Notes: a model not told the origin generated them from the letters alone. 64,000 nt of DNA from an uncultured Clostridia bacterium (GCA_947625765.1 CANQPP010000007.1:1-64000), one strand, 5' to 3'. Counted from the first letter of the stretch, positions 33,479 through 42,246 are shown. Numbers and translations are program-made.

Positions 33479-35014
33479 TCAGAACCCCCGATAAATAAAG
33501 TCTGCTGGATCATACCCCGGCCCGTACATGCCAAAAATCAAGATTCCGAAGATCAGCGCGTACCAGATCGCCCAGCGGAAGACGAGATTCTGCTTGGCGA
33601 TCTGTTCCCGCAGGCTGCCCTTTTCCTGCAGGATCGAGACGATCAGCAGCACCAGCAGGGCGATCACCATCAGGATGAAGTTTGGCGCATCGAGGCCCAG
33701 CTTGAAGAGCGAGCCATCGAAGAATATCTCCGGGTTGTTCGGAAACAGGCCTGCCTTGATCGTCCGCAGCGTGGCCATGAAGCCATCGATCCTAAAGAAC
33801 ATGTTACCGATGACCGCAAGGCCAAACACGCGCAGCGACTGGAACAGGTGCCAGCTGAAGCAGTTTGTGTTGATCTTGAGCGCGGCGATGATCTTCTTGA
33901 ACACCGGCTCCAGCACCTGCGCCATGGCGATCAGGAACCAGAACCAGATGCCCATGCCGATGATGTATTTCCAAGCTCCGCCATGCCAGAGGCCCATAAA
34001 CAGCCAGACGCACAGCATGCCGAGGATGCTGGGAATTTGTTTGGCGGCTTTCTTGCCCCAATGCGCCTTGATCCACTTCGTCATGCCTTTCCACAGACGG
34101 GAACGCATCACGGGATAGAGGATGTAGTCCTTCAGCCAGGCGCCCAGCGTCATGTGCCAGCGCTGCCAGTATTCCTGCACGCTTCGGGAAAAGAGAGGGC
34201 TGCGGAAGTTCTCCGGCAGGATGATCCCGTAACACTCCGACGCGCCGAGGATGATATCCATGCAGCCGGAGAAGTCCGTGTAGAGTTGGAACAGGAACGA
34301 GATCGCAGCGACCCAGATGTAGAAGCCGTTATAGGTAACCGTATCCGCATAGATGGTGTCCACGATCACGCCAAGCCTCGCCGAGATGACCAGCTTCTTG
34401 AAGATGCCCCACAGCATCCGCTGCATGCCGAAGGCGATCTGCTTGGAGTCGAACTTGTGGCCGGCATAAAGCTGGTCCTTCACCTCATTGTACCGGGTGA
34501 TCGGGCCGGAGGTCAGCTGCGGCCAGTACCCAACGAACAGCGCGGTCTTCACCAGGTTCGTCTGCGCCGGGCAGATGTCCCAATAAACATCCAGCAGGTA
34601 GCCAACGACCGACATCGTATAGAAGCTGATGCCCAGCGGAGCGAGAAGGTTGAGCTGCGGGATACGGGCAGAACTTCCCACAAGAGATGAAGCGAGATTT
34701 ATATTGTTGATAAAGAAGTTGCTGTATTTGAGCGTCGCCAGGATGCCCAGGTTCACGACAAGCCCCAGCACGAGCCACAGCTTCGCCTTTTTGCCGTTCC
34801 CTGTCTCTTTCGCCATTGTGATGCCGTGCGTGCACAGCGTCGTTACGAGCACGGCCGCTACCGCATAGATGATGGTGTAATCCGCTGCGGAAAAGTGAAA
34901 GAACGCCAGGCTGAACACAAACAGCGCGATCCACTGGAAGCGCTTGGGGATGATATAGTACACCCCGAGAGACAAGATGAAAAATAGCAGAAATGGCAAG
35001 GATGTTATAGTCAT
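33479..35014 (-). CDS. MBOAT-family O-acyltransferase 1 (DltB/AlgI-like)
   Basis: This 511-residue polytopic protein has the MBOAT signature: LFQLYTDFSGCMDIILGASECYG, then EYWQRWHMTLGAWLKDYI, and GLWHGGAWKYIIG with the invariant histidine. About ten or more membrane segments are visible. MBOATs of this kind pass acyl groups from a cytoplasmic donor across the membrane onto glycans. It precedes an SGNH protein by 20 bases. It is about two-thirds identical to MBOAT 2 over the core, so the two pairs are duplicates. Its likely acyl donor system is the ACP/FkbH set upstream. AGAAGGAG precedes the ATG. Confidence 0.92.
   Translation of the reverse strand: MTITSLPFLLFFILSLGVYYIIPKRFQWIALFVFSLAFFHFSAADYTIIYAVAAVLVTTLCTHGITMAKETGNGKKAKLWLVLGLVVNLGILATLKYSNFFINNINLASSLVGSSARIPQLNLLAPLGISFYTMSVVGYLLDVYWDICPAQTNLVKTALFVGYWPQLTSGPITRYNEVKDQLYAGHKFDSKQIAFGMQRMLWGIFKKLVISARLGVIVDTIYADTVTYNGFYIWVAAISFLFQLYTDFSGCMDIILGASECYGIILPENFRSPLFSRSVQEYWQRWHMTLGAWLKDYILYPVMRSRLWKGMTKWIKAHWGKKAAKQIPSILGMLCVWLFMGLWHGGAWKYIIGMGIWFWFLIAMAQVLEPVFKKIIAALKINTNCFSWHLFQSLRVFGLAVIGNMFFRIDGFMATLRTIKAGLFPNNPEIFFDGSLFKLGLDAPNFILMVIALLVLLIVSILQEKGSLREQIAKQNLVFRWAIWYALIFGILIFGMYGPGYDPADFIYRGF
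34062..34093 (+). repeat. 32-bp perfect direct repeat shared by the two MBOAT genes (copy 1)
   Basis: TGCGCCTTGATCCACTTCGT and the next 12 bases occur identically at 37055-37086. The copies are 2,993 bases apart in the same orientation. Confidence 0.85.
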
Positions 35015-35059
35015 AGACTTCTCCTTCTATATGATCGGCTTCTTCGATCAATACAGTTT

Positions 35060-36463
35060 TTACACGAGAACGAATTGATCGTTGTCCCAACGGAACACCT
35101 TACTGCATACCTGTTGTTGGTTGTATCGGTCGAGAATGACCACTTTCAGCAGGTCGTTTTCTGCAGTTATTTGTATTGGTTCGTCGCTAAAGTGAACCTC
35201 AAATGTTCCTGCTTTTTCAAAAAGAGGAATGCTTGCCAGACCTTCTTGCCCCGATATCGAAAAGCACTTCAAATAATCATTATTATCATTGATTGATATT
35301 GTTTCATTTTCTACCAATTTTAAAGATGATTCCCCTTCCACGAGATTATGATAATATGCATCAAATTCACCTGTTCCGTCACTCACAATAACTGTATAAT
35401 CTTTTCCATTGATCCATCGCAAAAGACTGTCAACCTTTGTCTCCTGCTTCATATAATAGTTGAGTGCATCTATCCGTTTTGTGGAATATAAATCTTCTGC
35501 AAAGTCTTCTGGATACATCTCCTTAATTTCTGTGCTAAGCTTAAATGACCCATGGTAATTCATGTGTGCTGTATCCCAAAAATACTTTTGTTCGTAGTTG
35601 TTTAGCCAATCGACTGTGATCTCCGGGTATTCTTTTTGCAACGAATCATAATACCTATAAAGCTCGTCTCTATATTTTGCTGAAAATACTGTGTTTTTGG
35701 GGAGCGGAAGCTTTATGATTCGAACTTGTATCTCGTTATCTCGACACAGTTCAATGATTTTTCGATAATATGTATCAAGAAGAGGGGTTACGTAAAAAGA
35801 ATCATAAGAAATTTCGGTATCATCAGAGTATTCATTCCATCCAGAAATATATACTCCCTCCCGCATTTCGATTTCTTTCATTGCTCCAAGGTTATATTCC
35901 TTTCGTTGATTAAACCTTGCATTCATAATCGATGTCATATATCTGTTGGGCAAACCCAAATCAAATTCCGGTATATCCAAAATCTGGTTCATAAATTCAG
36001 CACGGCCTTCATGATAGCATATCGCATCCACAAACATTTGCAATTCTTGTTGAGGTTTATATCTATGCGTATAGACCACTCTCCTCCAGAAAATATCTAT
36101 ATCCCACCGTCTAAAATGATCATCGCTAAAGCTAACATAGCATACCCTGGGTGATCCATTATGCTCTAACCAATCCTTCAGTGTATAATAGTTTTCTAAT
36201 GGCGAAGTTCCCCCCAAGGCCAAATTCAAACAGCTGTCCGAGAGCACCGCTGGCAAATAACTTGCATTTGCGGTGGAATCCCCAAGAACAATGACGTCAT
36301 ACTGTTTATCCTGTGTTGTGTTCGCTTTTTCCTTATTCCAGATATAGTATGGTGCTTCTCCGTCCGCAAAGGCTAACAGGTTGAACCTTGCATACAGACA
36401 CAGAAACAACAGCGGCAGAAGGATGCACGCGCATGTCGAATAGAATCGGATCTTCTTTCCCAT
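35060..36463 (-). CDS. SGNH/DltD-like partner of the MBOAT pair 2
   Basis: This 467-residue protein has a membrane segment (about residues 8-28) and an exported SGNH-like domain. VIVLGDSTANASYLP provides the serine block and WDTAHMNYHGS the Asp-His pair. A C-terminal beta-rich region (from about residue 350) may bind carbohydrate. It lies between two MBOAT genes, 11 bases after MBOAT 2's stop codon and 45 bases before MBOAT 1's start, in a region much AT-richer than the MBOAT genes. It probably completes O-acyl transfer on the outer face of the membrane. GGAGGAAG precedes the ATG. Confidence 0.75.
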   Translation of the reverse strand: MGKKIRFYSTCACILLPLLFLCLYARFNLLAFADGEAPYYIWNKEKANTTQDKQYDVIVLGDSTANASYLPAVLSDSCLNLALGGTSPLENYYTLKDWLEHNGSPRVCYVSFSDDHFRRWDIDIFWRRVVYTHRYKPQQELQMFVDAICYHEGRAEFMNQILDIPEFDLGLPNRYMTSIMNARFNQRKEYNLGAMKEIEMREGVYISGWNEYSDDTEISYDSFYVTPLLDTYYRKIIELCRDNEIQVRIIKLPLPKNTVFSAKYRDELYRYYDSLQKEYPEITVDWLNNYEQKYFWDTAHMNYHGSFKLSTEIKEMYPEDFAEDLYSTKRIDALNYYMKQETKVDSLLRWINGKDYTVIVSDGTGEFDAYYHNLVEGESSLKLVENETISINDNNDYLKCFSISGQEGLASIPLFEKAGTFEVHFSDEPIQITAENDLLKVVILDRYNQQQVCSKVFRWDNDQFVLV

Positions 36464-36474
36464 ATCTTCCTCCG

Positions 36475-38016
36475 CTAAAACTTCTGGTACATAAAGTCCT
36501 GCTCGCTATAGGTCCCATACATACCAATGGTAAAGACAAGTATCGCGAACATCAGGATGACGACCCACTGAAACACAAGATTCTGCTCGGACAGCCATTT
36601 CCGCACGTTTTTTCCCTTTTCCTGCAGATAGGAGACGGCCGCCAACAGGAACAGGCCAAACAGCATTGCAATAAGCTGCTGAAAATCGAGTCCCAGTTTC
36701 AAAATGGAACCATCCAGCAAGATCCCTGGGTTCCAATGAAAACCAGCCCTGATCGTTCTTAAAGTGGTCATGAACCCGCCTAGCCGGAAAAACATGTTGC
36801 CGATGGTGACCAGAACAAAAACGCGCAAGGATTGGAACAACCGCCAGCTGAAGCATTTGGTGTTGATGTGCAGGCGCGCGATGATCTTCTTGGAAAGCGG
36901 TTCAAATATTTGGGATAGTGCGATCAGTGTCCAGAACCAAAGCCCCATGCCAATGATGAATTTCCATCCTCCGCCGTGCCAGAGGCCCATAAAGAGCCAA
37001 ACGCACAGCATCCCCAGAATGCTCGGTATCTGCTTTGCCGCCCTTTTTCCCCAGTGCGCCTTGATCCACTTCGTCATGCCTTTCCAGACTCTGGAACGCA
37101 GAACGGGATAGAGGATATAGTCCCGCATCCAGCTGCCGAGCGTAATGTGCCAGCGCTGCCAAAATTCCTGTACGGAACGGGAGAAGAAGGGCGTGCGGAA
37201 GTTTTCAGGCAGCGTTACGCCATAGCACTCGGAAGCGCCCAGCACGATGTCCATACAGCCGGAAAAGTCTGTGTAGAGCTGGAACATGAAGAGCGCGGCC
37301 GCCAGCCAGATATAGAAGCCGTTGTACGTAGCAGTGTCTGCGTAGATGGTGTCCACGATCACGCCCAGCCGCGCAGAGATGACCAGCTTTTTGAACACAC
37401 CCCATAGGAGCCTCTGCAGGCCAAAGGTCACGTTTTCGTAATCGAAAGCGCAGCCTTCATACAGTGCTCGTACCCCCCCCCGATTCAAATTATACCGTGT
37501 GATCGGTCCGGAGGTCAGCTGCGGGTAATAGCCCGCAAAAAGCGCAGTTTTGAGGATGCTGGGCTGGGGCTCTGCGATGCCCCAATAGGTGTCGAGTAAA
37601 TAACCCATGACGGAGAACGTATAGAAGCTGATGCCCAGCGGCGCTGCCAGCTGCGGCACGGGAAGCTGCAAAGAAATATGCACCAGGGAAAACACCCGGT
37701 TGGCATTGTTGATAAGGAATCCGCTGTATTTGAGCACAACGAGCATCCCGGCATTGACCGCGATCCCAATGGCCAGCGCCAGCTTTGCTATTTTTCCCTG
37801 TTCTTTTGCCTTGGCCCGCCCGATCCACTTCGCACATAGGGTCGTTACAATTATGCTGGCCAACAAATAAACGATCGTGTAGGGCGTGGAGGATAACATA
37901 AAGAAGAGGATGCTGAAAACCAGCAACGCTATCCAGCGAAACTTTTTGGGAAGGATATAATATACCACAAGCGATACGGCGAAAAAGAAAAAGAATTGAA
38001 ATGAGGTCAGGGACAC
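36475..38016 (-). CDS. MBOAT-family O-acyltransferase 2, with an in-frame G9 tract
   Basis: This 513-residue paralogue of MBOAT 1 has the same motifs: LFMFQLYTDFSGCMDIVLG, EFWQRWHITLGSWMRDY and GLWHGGGWKFIIG. It starts at GTG (38016), ten bases after AGGGG; no ATG fits. At RYNLNRGGVRALYEG the coding strand holds G9, which is in frame. MBOAT 1 reads RYNEVKDQLYAG at the same place, so the tract adds about three codons in a loop. This gene is therefore in its ON state as sequenced but could be switched off by slippage. Confidence 0.9.
   Translation of the reverse strand: MSLTSFQFFFFFAVSLVVYYILPKKFRWIALLVFSILFFMLSSTPYTIVYLLASIIVTTLCAKWIGRAKAKEQGKIAKLALAIGIAVNAGMLVVLKYSGFLINNANRVFSLVHISLQLPVPQLAAPLGISFYTFSVMGYLLDTYWGIAEPQPSILKTALFAGYYPQLTSGPITRYNLNRGGVRALYEGCAFDYENVTFGLQRLLWGVFKKLVISARLGVIVDTIYADTATYNGFYIWLAAALFMFQLYTDFSGCMDIVLGASECYGVTLPENFRTPFFSRSVQEFWQRWHITLGSWMRDYILYPVLRSRVWKGMTKWIKAHWGKRAAKQIPSILGMLCVWLFMGLWHGGGWKFIIGMGLWFWTLIALSQIFEPLSKKIIARLHINTKCFSWRLFQSLRVFVLVTIGNMFFRLGGFMTTLRTIRAGFHWNPGILLDGSILKLGLDFQQLIAMLFGLFLLAAVSYLQEKGKNVRKWLSEQNLVFQWVVILMFAILVFTIGMYGTYSEQDFMYQKF
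37055..37086 (+). repeat. 32-bp perfect direct repeat shared by the two MBOAT genes (copy 2)
   Basis: Matches 34062-34093 exactly. Recombination between copies would fuse the two MBOAT genes and remove the SGNH gene between them. Confidence 0.85.
37473..37481. repeat. Poly-G tract 3 (G9 on the coding strand), in MBOAT 2
   Basis: AATC-G9-TACGAG on the minus strand. The frame is preserved (ON). Compared with MBOAT 1 the tract is an insertion of nine bases rather than a substitution. Confidence 0.9.
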
Positions 38017-38040
38017 AGGTTTAAAATCCCCTTTCGGTCA

Positions 38041-38769
38041 TCAGATCAAGCTGCCCCCGGAAACGAGGAAGTTCTGCCCGGTGACAAAGCCGCTTTCTCC
38101 AAGAAGCAGGTATTCGAGCAGCGGCACGACGTCGTTCACCGACGCGTTGCGGCCGAGCGGGTTCTCCGCGGCGTTTTTCTCCACCATGAGATGCGAAAGG
38201 GAGCCAACGAACTTCGTTTCCATCATGCTGGGCGATACGGCGTTGATCTGGATATTCTTAGGCGCATACTCTACCGCCAGCCCACGCAGGCAGCCGAGAA
38301 GCGCATATTTGGCGGCAAGGTAATCGTTCATAAACGAGGGCGGCGTACCCACCGTCGCGGACGACAGGACCGCCGCGACGCGCCCCTCCCGCCGTTTGGC
38401 CATCTTCGGCAGAAACGTCTGCAGGACGACCACGAAGGAGCGGAGCTGCGTTTGCAGCATCTGTTCATAATTCTCCCAGGATAGGGAAGAAAAGCGCACG
38501 GTCCTCAGCCTTGCAGACGGGCAGTGAAGGATGTGGGTCACCGGCCGGTCGGCCGCCTCGACATCGTGCACGAAACGCTGCGTGCTCTCCATATCCGTAA
38601 AGTCCGCTGAGAAAAGCCGAAGGTTGGGAATATCCTGCTGCAGTTGCTCGAGCTCCTCTTTGGAACTGTGGTAGTGTGCAAATACCGTATCAAATTGGTT
38701 CGCCATTCGCTTGATCGCGGCGATCCCAACGGCGGACGAGCCTCCCAACACCAACAGATCACGTTCCAT
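38041..38769 (-). CDS. Short-chain dehydrogenase/reductase of the acylation cassette
   Basis: This 242-residue SDR has a modified nucleotide loop, VLGGSSAVGIAA, and an active-site region LSSATVGTPPSFMNDYLAAKYAL, where YxxxK reads YLAAK. The C-terminal INAVSPSMMETKF and VTGQNFLVSGGS are classical. It probably reduces or oxidises a 3-keto/3-hydroxyacyl intermediate, perhaps on the ACP. It overlaps maoC by eleven bases and lies between it and MBOAT 2. Confidence 0.85.
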   Translation of the reverse strand: MERDLLVLGGSSAVGIAAIKRMANQFDTVFAHYHSSKEELEQLQQDIPNLRLFSADFTDMESTQRFVHDVEAADRPVTHILHCPSARLRTVRFSSLSWENYEQMLQTQLRSFVVVLQTFLPKMAKRREGRVAAVLSSATVGTPPSFMNDYLAAKYALLGCLRGLAVEYAPKNIQINAVSPSMMETKFVGSLSHLMVEKNAAENPLGRNASVNDVVPLLEYLLLGESGFVTGQNFLVSGGSLI

Positions 38770-39184
38770 CGTCTCTCACCCCCGCTACGATGCTGCCACG
38801 CGAGACCAGGGTCCCTTCCTGGTTCGTTATCCGCGTCTTGATCCGAACGAATTTCTTTTCTGTGTCGACCTTTTCGACCTTGCCATAGACCCGCAGCGTA
38901 TCGCCTACGAACACGGGCGAGGCGAACAGGGAATCCACCTCGTACAGCAGGCAGCGTTCGCCCGGAAGGTAGACGCCTGCCAGCGTCGAATAAAACGAAG
39001 CCGTCAGCATCCCATAGACCACCCGGGAAGGGTACCCGAAGGACCGGGCATAGTTTTCATCATTGTGCAGGGGATTTACGTCTCCGCTGATCTCAAGAAA
39101 CTTCCGCAGCATTTCTTCCGTCACCTTTGTGGAAAAGCACGCATCCATCCCCACCTGCATCTCCTCGATCCTGTAGCTGTTCAT
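38759..39184 (-). CDS. MaoC-family hydratase/dehydratase
   Basis: This 141-residue hot-dog-fold protein has the hydratase motif FLEISGDVNPLHNDENYARSFGYPSRVVYGMLTAS, with the Asp/His pair in GDxNPxHxD. Members hydrate or dehydrate 2-enoyl/3-hydroxyacyl thioesters. With the ACP and SDR it looks like part of a short dedicated acyl-thioester pathway. The ATG at 39184 lies inside the 3' end of the VOC frame. Confidence 0.9.
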   Translation of the reverse strand: MNSYRIEEMQVGMDACFSTKVTEEMLRKFLEISGDVNPLHNDENYARSFGYPSRVVYGMLTASFYSTLAGVYLPGERCLLYEVDSLFASPVFVGDTLRVYGKVEKVDTEKKFVRIKTRITNQEGTLVSRGSIVAGVRDDGT

Positions 39185-39581
39185 AGGTCAACAGCTCCAC
39201 AAGGCCGATCTGTGCGGAATACAGGAATAGGACCGTACCCCCCCCCCCGCCTAAAATCGCGGGTGCGGGCGTCGGTTCGTCGATCTTCAGAAATCCGATA
39301 TCTTCCAGCATCTTTGCGTCTCTTTCCATGTCGACCGTCTCATAGCAGATATGGTACGGCGCGTTCTTGTATGTACGGATGAGGTTCGCCACGACGGATT
39401 TCTCCGACTTCGGACTGACGAGCTCTACGGTGTAGCCGTCCTTTTCCCAGAACGAGATGTCCACGTCCCGAATCGGGTCGTAGAGGACCGCTTGTTTTTC
39501 CGTGTACCCAAGCGAGGAGAAGACCTTTTCGGCCTTCTCCGATCGCTTTACCAGGTATCCGATGTGATGGACCTTCATCAT
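39093..39581 (-). CDS. VOC (glyoxalase-like) protein with an in-frame G11 tract
   Basis: This 162-residue protein starts MMKVHHIGYLVKRSEKAEKVFSSLGYTE, a VOC half with the early histidine, and contains DVDISFWEKDGYTVELVSP. After ILGG a run of G11 is read in frame into TVLFLYSAQIGLVELL, the usual end of the fold, so the gene is ON. The frame then runs on for 90 bases through the start of maoC, an unusual overlap. VOC proteins of this sort accompany ACP/FkbH sets and may be epimerases or dioxygenase-like; the activity is unknown. ATGA overlap with the ACP gene. Confidence 0.78.
   Translation of the reverse strand: MMKVHHIGYLVKRSEKAEKVFSSLGYTEKQAVLYDPIRDVDISFWEKDGYTVELVSPKSEKSVVANLIRTYKNAPYHICYETVDMERDAKMLEDIGFLKIDEPTPAPAILGGGGGTVLFLYSAQIGLVELLTYEQLQDRGDAGGDGCVLFHKGDGRNAAEVS
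39238..39248. repeat. Poly-G tract 4 (G11 on the coding strand), in the VOC gene
   Basis: GGC-G11-TACGGT on the minus strand; the frame is preserved (ON). Loss or gain of one G would remove the last beta strand. Confidence 0.9.
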
Positions 39582-39820
39582 GCCAAGGTTTCCTGGATGA
39601 GGTCGACCATGGCACCCACGTCCTTGAGGCCCTGCACGGCCTTCATGTCGAACTTGATCCCGAAGTCGTCCTCGACCGCAGAAAGCAGCATGATGTGGGA
39701 AAGGGAGTCCCAGTCCTCGATGTCGGCGGCGGTGGTGGTCTCGGTCAGCTCGATGCTCTCATCGTCGAACACGTCGCGGAAGACCTCGGTCAGCTTTGCA
39801 AAAATTTCGGTTCTGTTCAT
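39578..39820 (-). CDS. Acyl carrier protein of the acylation cassette
   Basis: This 80-residue ACP has the phosphopantetheine site Ser39 in DWDSLSH, followed by an acidic helix. The DSL context and TAADIEDWD are those of specialised ACPs that accompany FkbH proteins rather than of fatty-acid AcpP. AGGAG precedes the ATG. It lies 18 bases after the fkbH-like gene and overlaps the VOC gene. It would carry the acyl or glyceryl group that the MBOAT enzymes transfer. Confidence 0.92.
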   Translation of the reverse strand: MNRTEIFAKLTEVFRDVFDDESIELTETTTAADIEDWDSLSHIMLLSAVEDDFGIKFDMKAVQGLKDVGAMVDLIQETLA

Positions 39821-39838
39821 GGTTGTTACTCCTTTATG

Positions 39839-41620
39839 TTAGTTTTGGATTTGAATGACATGCTGTTTCTTTTCGTATCCGTTCGTGAGATCCAGCTCCC
39901 AGCGGGTATTGCCCTGTTCGTCCTCATCCACCTTCGTAAAGCCCTGCAGAGCGTAAAACTCCTTGACCATCGCGTTCTTCGCGGTGGGGTAGTAGTGCCC
40001 GATGAGTTTCTTGAGGCCGCGCTTTTGGGCTTCCGCCGCCAGCTCGTCCATCATGGCGAACTCCATGTCGCGCTTTAAGACCCGGCAGCTCATCAGCCAC
40101 AGGATGATGTCCAGTGCATCCTCCTTTTCTTCGGCGATCACCACAGACACCACGCCGTTGTCGCCGAAGCAGTCCTCCAGCTTCCCGTACAGCGTCACCG
40201 TCTTGGGGTCGGCTGCCGCCGCCTCGATCTCCTCCTGCGTGTAGCGCTTGGTGGTGAGATTGAACTGGTTTGACTTGTTGGTGAGTTGGGCGATGCGGGA
40301 CATGTAGAGGCTCTCGAAGGACTTGATGGTGGCAGTCATCTTGAGGGACAGGAGGTAGTCCTCGTAGTTTGCGAAGCTGGCCTGCATCTCCGCGCGCTTC
40401 ACGTTCTCCTTGTACATCTCGTTGCGCTTGAGGTCGTCCTTCGAGAGGTTCGTCGCCTCGAAGAACCCGCTGCGGTCGATGACGTCGATATAATGCTCCA
40501 CCTTCCCGATCTCCGGCGCCGGCACGCCCGGCACCTGCTGCCGGATGATCGCCCGCTCCGCTGGATTGTCGTCCACGAACACGAAGCTCTCCGGGAGAAG
40601 CGTCAGCTCCTGAGCCATCTGCGTGAGATTGAGGCTTTTCGGCTCCCAGTTGGCCTTGATGGAGATAAACTCTTCAGGCGGCAGGACGCTGTCCGGGTGG
40701 TTCAGCCCGGCGAGGGCATTCTCCCGCTCGTTCTTCGAGACGACATTCAGCAAGACGCCCAGCTTCTTGTGTGCCTTGAGGTACTGCTGGAACTCGGAAT
40801 AGACCTGCCCCATGCTGGTCTCCGGCCCGATGGCGAGGTTCTCCACGCCGTCGTCTCCGACGATGCCGCCCCAGAGTGTGTTGTCTAAGTCGAGCGCGAA
40901 GGCCTTCTTGTTCTTGCCGAACAGGGATTTGATGATGTTGCTCACGCTGAACGCCAGCCGCGGGATGGCGTCCATGCAGCAGCAGTATTTGTACATGTGC
41001 CAGTAGAACGGATCCGACCACTTTTCGAGGCCGTAGTCCGCCGCGAGGTAGTTGATGTCGTTGATGAAGAAGCCCTCGTGGGTCTGGGCGTACCCGTAGA
41101 ACTCCATGTTCAGCCGGGTGATGAAGTTCACGCGGCCGTGGATGTTCGAGGCGTCCTGATTCCCGAGCAGACGGTAGAACGGATACTCGAAGTTGTTCTG
41201 GATGATGGGGCAGTGGTATGTCTCGCGGAGCTTGTCCCACATGGAGATGAAGTGGGCCATGGTCTGGGCGAGCATGGCGTCGATCTCCTCCGGGGTGTTG
41301 TCCACTTCGGGATATGTATTGATGTTTCGGTTTGAGGTGTGGATGAAGATGACGTCGGGCTTGAGCGCCACGAGTTCGGGGTTGTCGAACATCGCGTCCT
41401 GCCAGTACTGGGCGTATTCCGATTCAAAGAACACCGGCTTGATGCCCTGATCCAACAGGAACAGCTCAAGCATGTCCTTGATGTCATGCGTCGTGGATCC
41501 GCCGAGGATGGCGACGCGCTTTTCCATGAGGTTCGGCGAAGCCAAAAGCTCGCGCTTCAGCGACTTGCGCTTGCGAAGGATGAGCTGGTTGTCAAAGGGG
41601 TATTGTAATGTGGGGTGCAT
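39839..41620 (-). CDS. FkbH-like HAD-IIIC domain protein
   Basis: This 593-residue protein has an N-terminal SGNH-like region (AILGGSTTHDIKDML), a HAD-IIIC domain with FALDLDNTLWGGIVGDDG and FVFVDDNPAERAII, and a C-terminal GNAT-like domain with NGVVSVVIAEEKEDA and MVKEFYALQGF. FkbH proteins dephosphorylate 1,3-bisphosphoglycerate-derived intermediates and load glyceryl groups onto an ACP. Such a glyceryl-ACP could be the start of the acyl group destined for the polysaccharide; that part is inference. It begins the cassette on the minus strand, with AGGGAG before the ATG. Confidence 0.9.
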   Translation of the reverse strand: MHPTLQYPFDNQLILRKRKSLKRELLASPNLMEKRVAILGGSTTHDIKDMLELFLLDQGIKPVFFESEYAQYWQDAMFDNPELVALKPDVIFIHTSNRNINTYPEVDNTPEEIDAMLAQTMAHFISMWDKLRETYHCPIIQNNFEYPFYRLLGNQDASNIHGRVNFITRLNMEFYGYAQTHEGFFINDINYLAADYGLEKWSDPFYWHMYKYCCCMDAIPRLAFSVSNIIKSLFGKNKKAFALDLDNTLWGGIVGDDGVENLAIGPETSMGQVYSEFQQYLKAHKKLGVLLNVVSKNERENALAGLNHPDSVLPPEEFISIKANWEPKSLNLTQMAQELTLLPESFVFVDDNPAERAIIRQQVPGVPAPEIGKVEHYIDVIDRSGFFEATNLSKDDLKRNEMYKENVKRAEMQASFANYEDYLLSLKMTATIKSFESLYMSRIAQLTNKSNQFNLTTKRYTQEEIEAAAADPKTVTLYGKLEDCFGDNGVVSVVIAEEKEDALDIILWLMSCRVLKRDMEFAMMDELAAEAQKRGLKKLIGHYYPTAKNAMVKEFYALQGFTKVDEDEQGNTRWELDLTNGYEKKQHVIQIQN

Positions 41621-41823
41621 AGTTATATCATCTCCCTGCCATATGGAAATAGTTTTTGTTCTATTACCGCCTAATGTATCCTCTTATTTCATTATCGTGG
41701 CTCAGCGCACTTAGTTGTTATCATTATTCTATAGCTACTCGTGGGTATTGTCTTCCATTTTAGGTTCTTAATGCTCTGCTTCTTTTTGGAACAAATAGGT
41801 TTGTCCAAAGTTTCTTCTCCACA

Positions 41824-42246
41824 TCACATCCGTTCTGTCAGCACTTTCATAACCATGAAATTTGCCGCCATTGTGATCGGAGTGATGATAACCTTTGCAA
41901 TGATCTTTGAACAGCTGACGAGGAATGGGATCTCTGCAAATGTTTGCGTGATCTTTCCGGCCAACAACTGACCGATGGAGGATACGATCAGCAATAGGAT
42001 GAATTGGTAGGCAATATAGATCACATATTTCACCGGGACTGGAATCTTTGTTTTCGTTCTCCGAAAGATCTTCGACGTAGACACGAAAAATATCAATGTC
42101 ACAGCCGGTATGGCGCTAAGACAATTTGAATAGAACACATCCCAATGAAAAAGGGACGTGAACAGTAAATAAAGAGAAAAGTCAATCAGCCAGCCCACGC
42201 CCGAAATCCCAACGAATCGGAGAAGCTGCAGCAGCAATTTCTTCAC
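41824..42246 (-). CDS. GtrA-family membrane protein
   Basis: This 140-residue protein has four hydrophobic segments and the GtrA beginning LLRFVGISGVGWLIDFSLYLLF. GtrA proteins are thought to move or handle polyprenyl-linked sugars for glycan modification. No GtrB partner is adjacent, but a GtrB-like enzyme sits at 1.9 kb and a GT2 at 45.7 kb. It lies 24 bases after the nucleotidyltransferase gene and probably shares its transcript. Confidence 0.82.
   Translation of the reverse strand: MKKLLLQLLRFVGISGVGWLIDFSLYLLFTSLFHWDVFYSNCLSAIPAVTLIFFVSTSKIFRRTKTKIPVPVKYVIYIAYQFILLLIVSSIGQLLAGKITQTFAEIPFLVSCSKIIAKVIITPITMAANFMVMKVLTERM

Noticed and set aside
33347-34690. 447-residue plus-strand ORF opposite MBOAT 1
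   Set aside because: Antisense shadow; MBOAT motifs are on the minus strand.
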